DNA from: SZUA-35 sp965530755
Lineage (GTDB): Bacteria; Actinomycetota; Acidimicrobiia; Acidimicrobiales; SZUA-35
Reading direction: 5' to 3'
DNA length: 64,000 nucleotides
Assembly: GCA_965530755.1 (NCBI GenBank)
Contig: CBESNA010000009.1
Location: 35,937-99,936 of the forward strand
This document shows positions 28,614 to 37,385 of the stretch, piece by piece. A program made the translations under genes and the position numbers. Position 1 is the first letter of the stretch. Every line of letters starts with the position of its first letter. Under the pieces are notes generated by a model that searched no databases, was not told the DNA's origin, and saw only the letters and a program-made list of their open reading frames with translations.

Positions 28614-28833
28614 CCGGCGGCGTCGACCGCTCTCACAAGGTTCTCGCGAAGTTCTACTTCGAACACTTGTTCCTGAATCGAGTGTCACATCCCCTGAGTA
28701 CCGTGATGAGTATGCGTTTGATGGAGATCTCATCACCCAGGCGGTGCCGACGGCGCTCGATCCGCGATGTCCGCGCCGCCGGCCTCGAAGCCGTCGCCAA
28801 ACTCGCCCAAGCTGGTTGTGATCGGCACTGGGG
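28614..28833. other. Non-coding or degraded stretch downstream of the GS-like gene
   Basis: No gene with coding character is visible in these ~220 bases. A short frame from ATG 28709 ends KLAQAGCDRHWGES at 28843. Its GCDR could be a relic of the first CD motif in an HNH protein, but the rest does not match, so I do not call it a gene. The twin-hairpin element and the HNH fragment follow directly. Confidence 0.4.
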
Positions 28834-28879
28834 AGAGTCGTGAGCGCAGCGAGCGACTCTGAGCAACCCGCAGGGTTGC
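28834..28879. repeat. Twin-hairpin (REP/MITE-like) element
   Basis: Two adjacent hairpins. AGAGTCG (28834-28840) pairs with CGACTCT (28854-28860), and GCAACCC (28863-28869) pairs with GGGTTGC (28873-28879) around GCA. The pair lies between two copies of GGTTGTGA (28814-28821 and 28884-28891). Both copies encode the start of a GCD motif, as if the element had landed in an HNH gene. Only one copy is in the window, so family membership is inferred from shape. Confidence 0.6.
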
Positions 28880-28883
28880 CGAT

Positions 28884-29042
28884 GGTTGTGACGTGCATCA
28901 CCTGCGGGCCAAGGAAGACGGCGGCTGGGATCTATTCGGCAACCTCGTCCTGTTGTGCCGAAGACACCACACGATGGTGCACCAGCAGGGCTGGCAGTTG
29001 TGGCGCGACGCCGACGGCCGAATACAAACCACCGCCCCCTAA
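28884..29042 (+). pseudogene. 3' fragment of a 13E12/DUF222-type HNH endonuclease
   Basis: In frame from 28884 the translation reads GCDVHHLRAKEDGGWD, then NLVLLCRRHHTMVHQQGW and a stop at 29042. This contains the full HNH zinc-finger core (Cys, His-His, Asn, Cys-x2-His-His, His) of the actinobacterial 13E12 repeat family. There is an in-frame stop at 28860-28862 just upstream and no usable start, and the ~400-residue DUF222 part is absent. I read it as a dead remnant, probably broken by the adjacent hairpin element. 13E12 genes are multicopy in many actinobacteria and are often decayed. Confidence 0.8.
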
Positions 29043-29051
29043 AACCCGGGG

Positions 29052-29402
29052 GTGGTGGAAGTCGGGCAGCAACCAAACACCGGCTTCATTGGCCCGAGCA
29101 AACGCCGCTCGGGCCAACGCCGCGTCGCCGATCGGGCCAGACTCACCCACCTGTACCAGTGCTGGTTCTCCGAGGACGAGGTGGTGCGGCTGCGGGTCTC
29201 CAGCGCGATGAAACGCGTGACGATCGCGCACCCCGACTGGATCGTGCTGAACAACTCGATGCAGGTGCTTCACGAGTGGTCGCTCGATGATCCTGCGCTT
29301 GCCGAATGGCTCACTCCTCATCTCGAGCGCCTGACCAACGAGCGGCGCACGTCAGTGGCCAGACGGGCTGGGAAGCTGTTGGCGAAGTCGAAGCGGACCT
29401 GA
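29052..29402 (+). CDS. Hypothetical protein, possibly a fragment
   Basis: A 116-residue frame from GTG 29052. From about residue 30 it has coding character: RLTHLYQCWFSEDEVVRLRV, KRVTIAHPDWIVLNNSMQVL, then DPALAEWLTPHLERLTNERR and a basic end. I recognise no family. The first 25 residues are low quality and share sequence with the tail of the dead HNH gene, so the true start may be internal or lost. It may be a remnant of a larger protein from the same degraded patch. Confidence 0.4.
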   Translation: MVEVGQQPNTGFIGPSKRRSGQRRVADRARLTHLYQCWFSEDEVVRLRVSSAMKRVTIAHPDWIVLNNSMQVLHEWSLDDPALAEWLTPHLERLTNERRTSVARRAGKLLAKSKRT

Positions 29403-29459
29403 CGCTCCATTCGAGATGCTTCGCTGGCACAGGTGGATCGGTTGGGAGAGACTGCCGTC

Positions 29460-30791
29460 ATGAGTGAGCATCCTCTCGACGTGTCCGCCCGCATGATCGA
29501 TTCCGGCGTGGTCGACACGCCGCCGAATCGCATCACCCAAGAATTGAGCGAGCTGGCCGACGGCGTCGCATTGATCGAATCGTTCAGTCATGTGGTCGTC
29601 GTGCGCACCGAGGACGGACTCGTCACCTTCGATGCGTCCGGCGCGGCCTCCGGTCCAGCCGTCGTCGAATCCCTTCGCCGGTGGAGCGATGACCCCGTCC
29701 ATTCGATCGTCTACACCCACGGCCACCTCGACCATGTCGGTGGGTCCCGGTCCTTCGCTGCCGACGCCGATGCGAACGGCCGGCCCGCCCCTCGCGTGAT
29801 CGGACACGACGCAGTGCAGCGCCGCTTCGATCGCTACGCCGCCACGTCTGGCTACAACCAGATCATCAACCGGCGCCAGTTCGGCGGTGCCGCCCGGGCA
29901 TCATCGGCGGACGACGATCGGCCTTTCATCCCCCGGGGGACCCTCTCACCAGACCTGACGTATGAAGATCAGCTCACCGAGTCGATCGGTGGCGTCGCCT
30001 TCGAGTTCGAACACTGCAAAGGCGAGACCGACGACCACACGTGGACATGGATCCCCGACCACAAGATGATCTCGGCCGGCGACCAGTTCATCTGGAACTT
30101 CCCGAACTGCGGTAACCCACAGAAGGTTCAGCGGTATCCGGTGGAATGGGCCGATTCGCTGCGAGCAATGGCAGCCAAGGGCGCCGAGTTGTTCGTGCCC
30201 GCTCACGGTCTTCCGATCGCCGGGCGTGACCGCATCGCTCAATGCCTGACCACCGTGGCTGAGACGCTCGAGACGTTGGTGGCCGAGGTGCTCGATGCGA
30301 TGAACAGCGGCGCCACCCTCGATGAGATCGTGGGCGCCGTCCATGTCCCGGCCGACACCCTCGAGCTGCCGTATTTGCGCCCGCTCTACGACGAGCCCGA
30401 ATTCGTCATCCGCAACATCTGGCGCATGTATGGCGGGTGGTACAACGGCAATCCGGCCCACCTCAAGCCCCCATCGGAGGCATCGCTCGGCAGCGAGGTC
30501 GCGGCACTGGCCGGTGGCGTGGATGCACTGATCACTCGAGCCTCCGAGCTCTCAGCGGAGGGCGATCATCGTCTGGCCTGCCAGGTGATCGAGTTCGCAG
30601 CGGCAGCAGAGCCGGAGTCGCATGCCGTGCACGAGGCAAGATCACACATCTACGGCGCACGCCGCCCCACCGAGACATCACTGATGTCGAAGGGGATCTT
30701 CAACTCGGCGAAGGCCGAATCGGATCTGGTGGTCACCGGCGAGGTACAAAAGATCAAGATGGTGCTGGCCATCGGAGACGACGAGCAGTAG
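29460..30791 (+). CDS. MBL-fold hydrolase, alkylsulfatase-like
   Basis: A 443-residue protein from ATG 29460 with GGGAGAG upstream. The binuclear zinc motif is IVYTHGHLDHVGGSRSFA (HxHxDH) near residue 92, followed by HCKGETDDHTWTW and VPAHGLPI for the remaining ligands. The C-terminal part has NIWRMYGGWYNGNPAHLKPP and a helical region (ALITRASELSAEGDHRLACQ). These are the dimerisation-domain features of SdsA1-type alkylsulfatases. No SCP2-like C-terminal domain follows, so it is shorter than SdsA1 (~650). Alkyl sulfate or a related ester is a plausible substrate. Confidence 0.85.
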   Translation: MSEHPLDVSARMIDSGVVDTPPNRITQELSELADGVALIESFSHVVVVRTEDGLVTFDASGAASGPAVVESLRRWSDDPVHSIVYTHGHLDHVGGSRSFAADADANGRPAPRVIGHDAVQRRFDRYAATSGYNQIINRRQFGGAARASSADDDRPFIPRGTLSPDLTYEDQLTESIGGVAFEFEHCKGETDDHTWTWIPDHKMISAGDQFIWNFPNCGNPQKVQRYPVEWADSLRAMAAKGAELFVPAHGLPIAGRDRIAQCLTTVAETLETLVAEVLDAMNSGATLDEIVGAVHVPADTLELPYLRPLYDEPEFVIRNIWRMYGGWYNGNPAHLKPPSEASLGSEVAALAGGVDALITRASELSAEGDHRLACQVIEFAAAAEPESHAVHEARSHIYGARRPTETSLMSKGIFNSAKAESDLVVTGEVQKIKMVLAIGDDEQ

Positions 30792-30799
30792 CTCAGCGG

Positions 30800-33700
30800 C
30801 TAGCTGTTGACATGCTGGCGGTTCGCCCCGATCGTGTTCGCTGCTACGAGGTCGAGATCCCCATCCCCATTGAGATCCACGAGGACCATGCCTTCGGTGA
30901 GTCCGCTGCCGATCCGCTGACCGGAGTCGTTGAACGTCCCCGAGCCGTTGTTCTTCCACACGCTGCTCGGTCCGTCGTGATCGCCGAAGACCAGATCCAG
31001 ATCGCCGTCGCCGTCGATGTCGCCGACGGCGACCGACCGGGTGTGGCCCAGCCCGATGATGGGACCGCTGTTGGTGAAGACACCTGAACCGTTGTTGAAC
31101 CAGATGGTGTCACCCTCATTGTCACCGGCGATCACGATGTCGAGGTCGCCGTCACCGTCGAGATCGGCGAGCTCGCTGGCGTGGCTCCGCCCGATGCCGA
31201 GCGCCTGGCCGCTGTCGGTGAACACTCCTAGCCCGTCGTTGAACCAGATTGTGTCGCCACCGAAATCGTTGCTGAACGAGAGATCGAGGAACCCATCACC
31301 GTTGAGGTCGTCGATCGAGACACCCTTGGTATTGCCGGCTCCGAGGGACTGGCCGCTGTCGACAAGGGTCCCGCTGCCGTCGTTCAGCCACAGTCTGTTC
31401 TGCTGGAACGCGTTGGCGAAGACTGCGTCCATGTCACCGTCGCCGTCGACGTCGCCGACGGCCACGTCCCATGAGTCCGACGACCCGATGCTCTGACTGG
31501 TGGACGTGAACACCCCTGAGCCGTCGTTCAGATAGACCTCATTGCCGGCAAGGACGTTGGCGTAGACGATGTCCGGCGTTCCGTCTCCGTCCATGTCGCC
31601 GACGGCCACGCCCCTCGTACTCTGCGACCCGAGGCTCTGCCCCGAGTTCACCAGCAGACCGGCTGCGTTGAAGTGATAGGTGTTGTTGTTGCCGTTGTTG
31701 GCGAAAACGGCGTCCATGTCGCCGTCACCGTTGAAATCGGCTACCGCCACCGCGACCGAGTTGAGATTGCCGAGCGACGTTCCCGGAATAGCGAACGTTC
31801 CAGACGAGGGAGCGGTCGGCGTTGTGTCGCAGACATCGCCCGTTCCGTCACCGTCGGTGTCCATCTGATTCGGGTTGTAGTTGCTCGGACAGTTGTCGCT
31901 CGCAAGGACACCGTCGTGGTCCGGGTCGATGGCGGCGATGGTGACCGCGACCGAGGCCGTCGATTGCAGGCCGCCCGGATCCGAGATGGTGTATGTGAAC
32001 GAGTCGGAGAGGACGGGAGAACCGTCCTGGGTGTAGGTCACGGTGCCGTCGCCATTGTTCACCACGGTTCCGCTGGCGCCGTCGGTCACGGCGACGATCG
32101 CGAGAGCGCCACCCTCGGTATCGGTGTCGTTGATTCGGAGGTCCGCCGATGTGGTCGGCCCACCGTTTGCCGCCGACAGGGAATCGGCGACTGCGACCGG
32201 TGGATCATTGACGGCCGTGACGTTCAAGCCAACGGTGGCCGGCAGAGACGTGGCGCCGGCACTGTCGGTGATCGTATAGGTGAAGGAGTCGGGCCCGTTC
32301 GTGTTCGAGGCAGGCGTGTAGTCAAACGTGCCGTCGCCGTTGTTGGTGAGGACACCCTTCGAGACATTGCTGACGATCGCGACAGAAGTGGCGTCGATGG
32401 GGTCGTCAACATCGATGTCGTTCGGTGTCACGTTCCCGGTGGTGAACGCAGTGTCCTCCAGGGTGGTGAATCCGAGACCGGAATCGCCGACGGCCTGCGG
32501 CGGGTCGTTGACCGCGGTGACGGTGATCGTCACGTTCGTGACCGGCGACCGGTTGCCGGCGCCGTCCGCCGCTTCGTAGACGAACGAATCGGCGCCGGAG
32601 AAGTTCAGGGGCGGGTTGTAGGTGACCACTCCTCCGGATTCGACCAACGTGGCGCCGGCAACCGAATTGGCCGGGACGACCCAGGTCAGCGGACCGCCTT
32701 CGGGATCGCTGTCATTGGCACCGATGTTCACGTTGAACGACGTGTCCTCGGGCGTCGTCCCCGAGTCGGCTCCCGCGGATGGCGCTTCGTCGACGTCTGT
32801 GATCGTGATCTTGATGCTCTCAGTCGTCCGGTTCGGTCCATCGGTCACCCTGACGAAGAGGTCGTAGACAGTCGCGTTCTCGTAGTCGAGCGGCGCGACG
32901 AGCCGAATCACTCCTGCGTTGTCGATGTCGAATCGGTTGGTCGCGTCGCCAACGAGTTCGTAGGTGAATGATGTGCTGTCGACGTCGGTCACGACCGCTG
33001 TCGCCACGGTGGTACCAACGACGGTGCTCTCGGAGATCGTGGCGTCTGGAACAACGACCATCGGTGGGTCGTTCACCGGAGTGATCGTGAGCTGGACCGT
33101 GCCGACGGTGTTGGGGTTGATGCCGTCGCTGATGGTGTAGACGAATTGATCGCTGCCGTTGTAGTTCGGAGCCGGTGAGTAGCGGACTCGACCATCTTCG
33201 ACAGCGGTAGCGCCGTGCAACGGTGTTCCGACACCTACCAATGTGATCGGATCGCCGTCGGGATCACTGTCGTTCGAGACGACGTCGATCTTCACCAACT
33301 CATCCTCCGCGAGCGTCACCAGGTCGAGCACGGCCACCGGACTCCGATTGGCGATGGTCGTCGTCGTGGTGATCGGCGCAGTCGTCGTGGTGGTCGGCGC
33401 AGCAGTCGTCGTCGGCGTTGCGGCCCTGGACGTGGTCGAGGCAGGCGCGGTTGTCGTAGTGGTGGTCGGCTCGGTGGTCGTAGTGGTGGTCGGCTCGGTG
33501 GTCGTGGTCGTCACGGGGCGTGGAGCGAACACCAACGTCACTGTTCCTTGATCACATTCGCCGTTGGCGTCACAGGCCTCGAAGCTGAAGCCATCCTCGC
33601 CGACATAGTCGCCGTTGGGTTCGTATGACGCCGTGACCGACCACCGCTCGGTGGCGTCTTCGCCGAGACCGATGCCGATCATCTCGGGGAACCCGGAGAG

Positions 33701-35005
33701 CGTCACCCTCCCCTCGGCTGCACCACCGACCGTGAACACCATGGCCCTGCCGTCCGCAGTCAGGATGACCTCGACGTTGTCACCCGCCACTGCACCGACC
33801 TCCACATCGTGGGCGATCACTGCATCGTCGAAGGCAAGTGAGACCGGATCCGGCGCCGGGTTGAACACGCTGTTCACAGCAAGCGTCATCAGGGCGGTGG
33901 CAGCGACTCCGGCCGACCAGACACCGTTCGAGATGACGCTGGCGGCAGGAACGGGGACTTGCGCCGAACCGGTGAGGTTGGCCAGCCAGGCGAACGGGCC
34001 GGCGACGGTCTGGAGGCGACCGAGCCCGATCCGTAGGAAGGCCCGCACCATGGCGGGATCGAACTGCGTGCCCGCACAGTCGGTCAGCTCCTGACGAGCC
34101 ACTTCGGGCGCCAAGGACCGCTTGTAGCTCCGGACGCTCGTCATCACATCGTACGCGTCGGCGATCGCAACGATCCTGCCGGCCTCGGTGATGTCGGTCC
34201 CCCCAAGGTCGTTCGGGTAGCCGGTGCCGTCCCAACGACAATGGTGCTGGTCGGCGGCATGAATCCAGTCACCGAGCCAGGGCCGCAGCGGCTCGAGCAT
34301 GGGCAAGCCGTTCGCCGGATGAGCGGAAAGGATCTCCCACTCGGCATCGTCCGGTCGGCCCTGCTTGTTCAGGATCTCCGACGGCACGGTCAGCTTTCCG
34401 ACATCGTGGAGCAACGCGGCCCAGCGCAACTTGTGCAGTTCCGACTCCTTGATTCCGAGTTCCCCCGCGAGCAGTTCGGAATATGCACGCACGCGCTCGG
34501 AGTGGCCCCGAGTGAGGCGGTCGTGCTCGTTCACTTCCTTGAGCAGCTGGATGAGGTAGTCGCCGTGACCCGCTGCCCCATCGGTTTCGCCCCTGGCCCG
34601 CGCATCCTCCATGTCCCGAAGCATCTTGCGTGAGTTGGATTGACGGAGCGCCGCCTTGGTTCGCGACGGAGCGTTGTCAGGGAAGACGAGCGTGAGCTTC
34701 ATGAGCGCGATGAGCGGCACCAGCCGTGTGGACAGCGCCCGAAGTACCACGAGTAGCACGTTCGCCAGGCCGAACACGACAGCGACCCAGAGCCAGCGGT
34801 TCATTCCCAGCTCGGACGCAGGGGCGACGCGCCCGGCTCCGATGCTGAAGGCGAAACTCGTGAGGATCGGACCGAGGATCACGAGCGCGCGAAGCAATCT
34901 CGCAAGCCACGGATGCGACGTCCAGCGCTTTTCCAATGCCGCCTCGTGCCGCTCCGCGCCCTGGGTGGGGCCGGACACAGTCATTGCATGAAGCATCGGC
35001 AACAT
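30800..35005 (-). CDS. Membrane HD-GYP domain protein with large extracellular repeat region
   Basis: About 1,401 residues from ATG 35005 (34996 and 34984 are alternative in-frame starts). In order: two N-terminal helices (~40-110); an HD-GYP domain at ~150-330 with ALLHDVGKLTVP, QHHCRWDGTGYP and IVAIADAYDVMTS, all key metal and GYP residues present; a third helix at ~358-378 (VWSAGVAATALMTLAVNSVF); a Thr-rich stalk at ~498-550; four or five cadherin/tandem-95-type beta domains to ~1020; thrombospondin type-3-like Ca2+ repeats (DTDGDGTGD); and seven FG-GAP repeats of the DxNGDGxxDxV type to the end. HD-GYP domains hydrolyse cyclic di-GMP. The layout suggests surface sensing coupled to c-di-GMP turnover. 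Confidence 0.88.
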   Translation of the reverse strand: MLPMLHAMTVSGPTQGAERHEAALEKRWTSHPWLARLLRALVILGPILTSFAFSIGAGRVAPASELGMNRWLWVAVVFGLANVLLVVLRALSTRLVPLIALMKLTLVFPDNAPSRTKAALRQSNSRKMLRDMEDARARGETDGAAGHGDYLIQLLKEVNEHDRLTRGHSERVRAYSELLAGELGIKESELHKLRWAALLHDVGKLTVPSEILNKQGRPDDAEWEILSAHPANGLPMLEPLRPWLGDWIHAADQHHCRWDGTGYPNDLGGTDITEAGRIVAIADAYDVMTSVRSYKRSLAPEVARQELTDCAGTQFDPAMVRAFLRIGLGRLQTVAGPFAWLANLTGSAQVPVPAASVISNGVWSAGVAATALMTLAVNSVFNPAPDPVSLAFDDAVIAHDVEVGAVAGDNVEVILTADGRAMVFTVGGAAEGRVTLSGFPEMIGIGLGEDATERWSVTASYEPNGDYVGEDGFSFEACDANGECDQGTVTLVFAPRPVTTTTTEPTTTTTTEPTTTTTTAPASTTSRAATPTTTAAPTTTTTAPITTTTTIANRSPVAVLDLVTLAEDELVKIDVVSNDSDPDGDPITLVGVGTPLHGATAVEDGRVRYSPAPNYNGSDQFVYTISDGINPNTVGTVQLTITPVNDPPMVVVPDATISESTVVGTTVATAVVTDVDSTSFTYELVGDATNRFDIDNAGVIRLVAPLDYENATVYDLFVRVTDGPNRTTESIKITITDVDEAPSAGADSGTTPEDTSFNVNIGANDSDPEGGPLTWVVPANSVAGATLVESGGVVTYNPPLNFSGADSFVYEAADGAGNRSPVTNVTITVTAVNDPPQAVGDSGLGFTTLEDTAFTTGNVTPNDIDVDDPIDATSVAIVSNVSKGVLTNNGDGTFDYTPASNTNGPDSFTYTITDSAGATSLPATVGLNVTAVNDPPVAVADSLSAANGGPTTSADLRINDTDTEGGALAIVAVTDGASGTVVNNGDGTVTYTQDGSPVLSDSFTYTISDPGGLQSTASVAVTIAAIDPDHDGVLASDNCPSNYNPNQMDTDGDGTGDVCDTTPTAPSSGTFAIPGTSLGNLNSVAVAVADFNGDGDMDAVFANNGNNNTYHFNAAGLLVNSGQSLGSQSTRGVAVGDMDGDGTPDIVYANVLAGNEVYLNDGSGVFTSTSQSIGSSDSWDVAVGDVDGDGDMDAVFANAFQQNRLWLNDGSGTLVDSGQSLGAGNTKGVSIDDLNGDGFLDLSFSNDFGGDTIWFNDGLGVFTDSGQALGIGRSHASELADLDGDGDLDIVIAGDNEGDTIWFNNGSGVFTNSGPIIGLGHTRSVAVGDIDGDGDLDLVFGDHDGPSSVWKNNGSGTFNDSGQRIGSGLTEGMVLVDLNGDGDLDLVAANTIGANRQHVNS

Positions 35006-35093
35006 AACTCGCCAGTTGAGCTGGATCTGGCGGAGCAGGTTCACGGGTCGAACGCAACTCACGCGGCATGGCAACGAGCCGACCCTTCCGGGT

Positions 35094-37370
35094 GTGACCA
35101 GCACCGTTGATTCTCGCGTGCGACTGACGACTCCCGTGGGGCCGACCCGCCGTTCGTCCATCGCACTTGCTCTCGCGCTCGGACTGATAGTGGCCGGGTG
35201 CGGACTGGGCGGCGGAGACGACCGCGCCGACGCTTGGCCGATGATCGACGAGGAGGCAACGCCGCTGCTCTCGGAGGAGTGCGCCATCCCCGGACTCGTC
35301 GTGCGCCCACCCCACCAGGGCAGCTGGGCACCCGCACCCCGGACCGAAGACGGCCTGACGATGCTGGCGAGTACCGAGGGGACCGATCTGCTCCTGCACA
35401 CCGCCGGGGGCGAAGCTCCGTTCGTGGCCGGTGTGAATCTTGGCCCGACCATTCCCGGGTACCAGCCAGGAGAGGTGGCGATCCGCCGCGAGGACTTCCG
35501 TCGTTGGTTCCCCCTGATGGCGGAACTGGGGAACCGGGCGATCCGGATCTACTCCATACAACCGCCGTCGTTCTACGAAGAGCTTCGCGACTACAACCTG
35601 GCTCACCCGGATACCCCCCTCTATCTGATCCACGGCGCCTGGATTCCCGAGGAGCGATTCATCACCGAACGCGACCTGTTCGCTCCGGGGCTGCAGCAGG
35701 AGTTCTTCGACGAAATCTCGAACGCCGTGTCCGTCGTGTTCGGAGACGCCGTACTGCCAGAACGGCTCGGCCATGCCGGCGGCACCTACACCGCGGATGT
35801 GTCGCCGTGGACCTACGCATGGATCATTGGTGTCGAATGGGACCCGCCGGCGACGGTGGACAACGACCAGGCGAACGAGGGCAAACCCCCCTTCGTCGGC
35901 GAGTACTTCGAGGCGAGTGAAGACGCCACCCCGACCGAGATCTGGATCGCCGGTGCGGCCAACCACACGGCATCGGAGCTGGCCGATCGCGGCGTTGCCG
36001 TCCCGATCGCGTTCGCCAACTGGCCGACCACCGACCCACTCGTGCATCCAGACGAACCGCTCGGCAGCGAGGACCTGATCGGCGTCGACGGCAACCACGT
36101 CGTGCCTACAGGATGGCCCGCCGGCACGTTCGCCTCCTACCACGCCTACCCCTACTACCCGGACTTCCAGCGATATGAAGACGGCATCGTCGACTGCAGC
36201 TTTCGAGGCGCAACCGACAGCTACGCCGGTTACCTCTCGAAGCTCCGCCAGCATCACTCGGAGATCCCGGTGATGATCACGGAGTTCGGCGTGCCGTCGG
36301 CATGGGCCCACGCGCACTACGGGCCGCAGGGCCGGAATCAAGGCGGCCATTCGGAGCAAGAGTCGATGCTGATCAACGCCGAGATGATGGCCACCATCCA
36401 TGCACTCGGATTCTCCGGTGGTTACGTCTTCCAATGGGCGGACGAGTGGTTCAAGTTCACCTGGAACACCATCGACTACGAGCTTCCACCCAACCGCCGG
36501 CAGCTGTGGATGAACAGCTGGACGAACGAGGCCCACTTCGGTGTGATGGCCATCGAGCCGGGCACGGAGATGCGAGTCGTCATCGACGGTGACCGCGACG
36601 AGTGGGAGACGAACGGTTCCCAGGTCATCCAGGAAGGTGCCGGCGCAGTACGCGAAGTTCGGGCCCTGAAGGACGAGGGATACCTCTACCTGGGCATCAC
36701 CTTCGACGAGAAGAACGAGACCGACGAGTCGGCATTGACCATCGGTTTCGACGTGCTCCCTGACGACGGCGGTGGGCTGCCCGGTACGTCGCTGTCGCCG
36801 GCGTCTGACTACGCGGCGGTGCTCGGCGGCGACGACGAAGGACAGGTGTACGTCGCCGGTCATGCTGACGCCTACCGTCGAACCTACGGGGTGCTTCGCG
36901 GCTACTTCGAGGTGGACCCGGCCGACGTGCAACCGGGATCGGGCGCCTGGGCACCGCACCAGTTGATCACCAATCGGCCGTTGGTGATTCCCACGACCGG
37001 AGAGGCGTTCGACGTCGAGCTCGTGAACGCGGGACTCCTACGACGGGGAACCAGCGATCCAGGAGCCGATGCATTCGACAGCAGGACGTCGTGGGACGCA
37101 CGTAACCACTTCCTCGAGGTTCGGCTCCCTCTGTTCGCGATCGGGATGTCCGACCCGTCCCAGCGTTCGGCCTACGCGGTCGACGACCAGGGCGTGACCA
37201 CTGCCGTCCCGTTCGACCGAGTCGGGATCGACCTGTTGCTCGACGGCGAGCTTCACGAGACAGCCGGCTACTCCTGGGAGCCGTGGCAGATGCCGGAATG
37301 GCACGAACGACCAAAGGCAGGGAGCATCGACTACCTGGGAGCGACGAACCAGCGCCTGATGGGCGACTGA
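35094..37370 (+). CDS. Secreted lipoprotein, glycoside hydrolase-like (TIM-barrel) plus C-terminal beta domain
   Basis: From GTG 35094 this is 758 residues; GTG 35118 is an alternative start. The signal helix SSIALALALGLIVAGC places the lipobox Cys at residue 36. Residues ~120-460 look like a clan-A (beta/alpha)8 glycosidase: GVNLGPTIPGYQPGE, NRAIRIYSIQPPSFY, and VMITEFGVPSAW with a candidate nucleophile Glu near 397. Residues ~490-750 form a second, beta-rich region like a carbohydrate-binding module (MRVVIDGDRDEW, LYLGITFDEKNETDE). It is divergent from the HD-GYP gene and convergent with the GT2 gene, so a role in modifying a secreted polysaccharide is likely. Confidence 0.7.
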   Translation: MTSTVDSRVRLTTPVGPTRRSSIALALALGLIVAGCGLGGGDDRADAWPMIDEEATPLLSEECAIPGLVVRPPHQGSWAPAPRTEDGLTMLASTEGTDLLLHTAGGEAPFVAGVNLGPTIPGYQPGEVAIRREDFRRWFPLMAELGNRAIRIYSIQPPSFYEELRDYNLAHPDTPLYLIHGAWIPEERFITERDLFAPGLQQEFFDEISNAVSVVFGDAVLPERLGHAGGTYTADVSPWTYAWIIGVEWDPPATVDNDQANEGKPPFVGEYFEASEDATPTEIWIAGAANHTASELADRGVAVPIAFANWPTTDPLVHPDEPLGSEDLIGVDGNHVVPTGWPAGTFASYHAYPYYPDFQRYEDGIVDCSFRGATDSYAGYLSKLRQHHSEIPVMITEFGVPSAWAHAHYGPQGRNQGGHSEQESMLINAEMMATIHALGFSGGYVFQWADEWFKFTWNTIDYELPPNRRQLWMNSWTNEAHFGVMAIEPGTEMRVVIDGDRDEWETNGSQVIQEGAGAVREVRALKDEGYLYLGITFDEKNETDESALTIGFDVLPDDGGGLPGTSLSPASDYAAVLGGDDEGQVYVAGHADAYRRTYGVLRGYFEVDPADVQPGSGAWAPHQLITNRPLVIPTTGEAFDVELVNAGLLRRGTSDPGADAFDSRTSWDARNHFLEVRLPLFAIGMSDPSQRSAYAVDDQGVTTAVPFDRVGIDLLLDGELHETAGYSWEPWQMPEWHERPKAGSIDYLGATNQRLMGD

Positions 37371-37385
37371 CACGGGCAGCAAACG

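Noticed and set aside
33340..33520. Short GTC/GTG-rich repeat as a microsatellite or phase-variable tract
   Set aside because: It encodes the Thr-rich stalk of the HD-GYP protein and is explained by low-complexity protein sequence. Units are multiples of three and would not shift the frame.
34677..36959. A 760-residue minus-strand frame spanning the divergent promoter and the lipoprotein gene
   Set aside because: It overlaps both the HD-GYP start and the lipoprotein with no known motifs, while the sense frames have a lipobox and glycosidase features.
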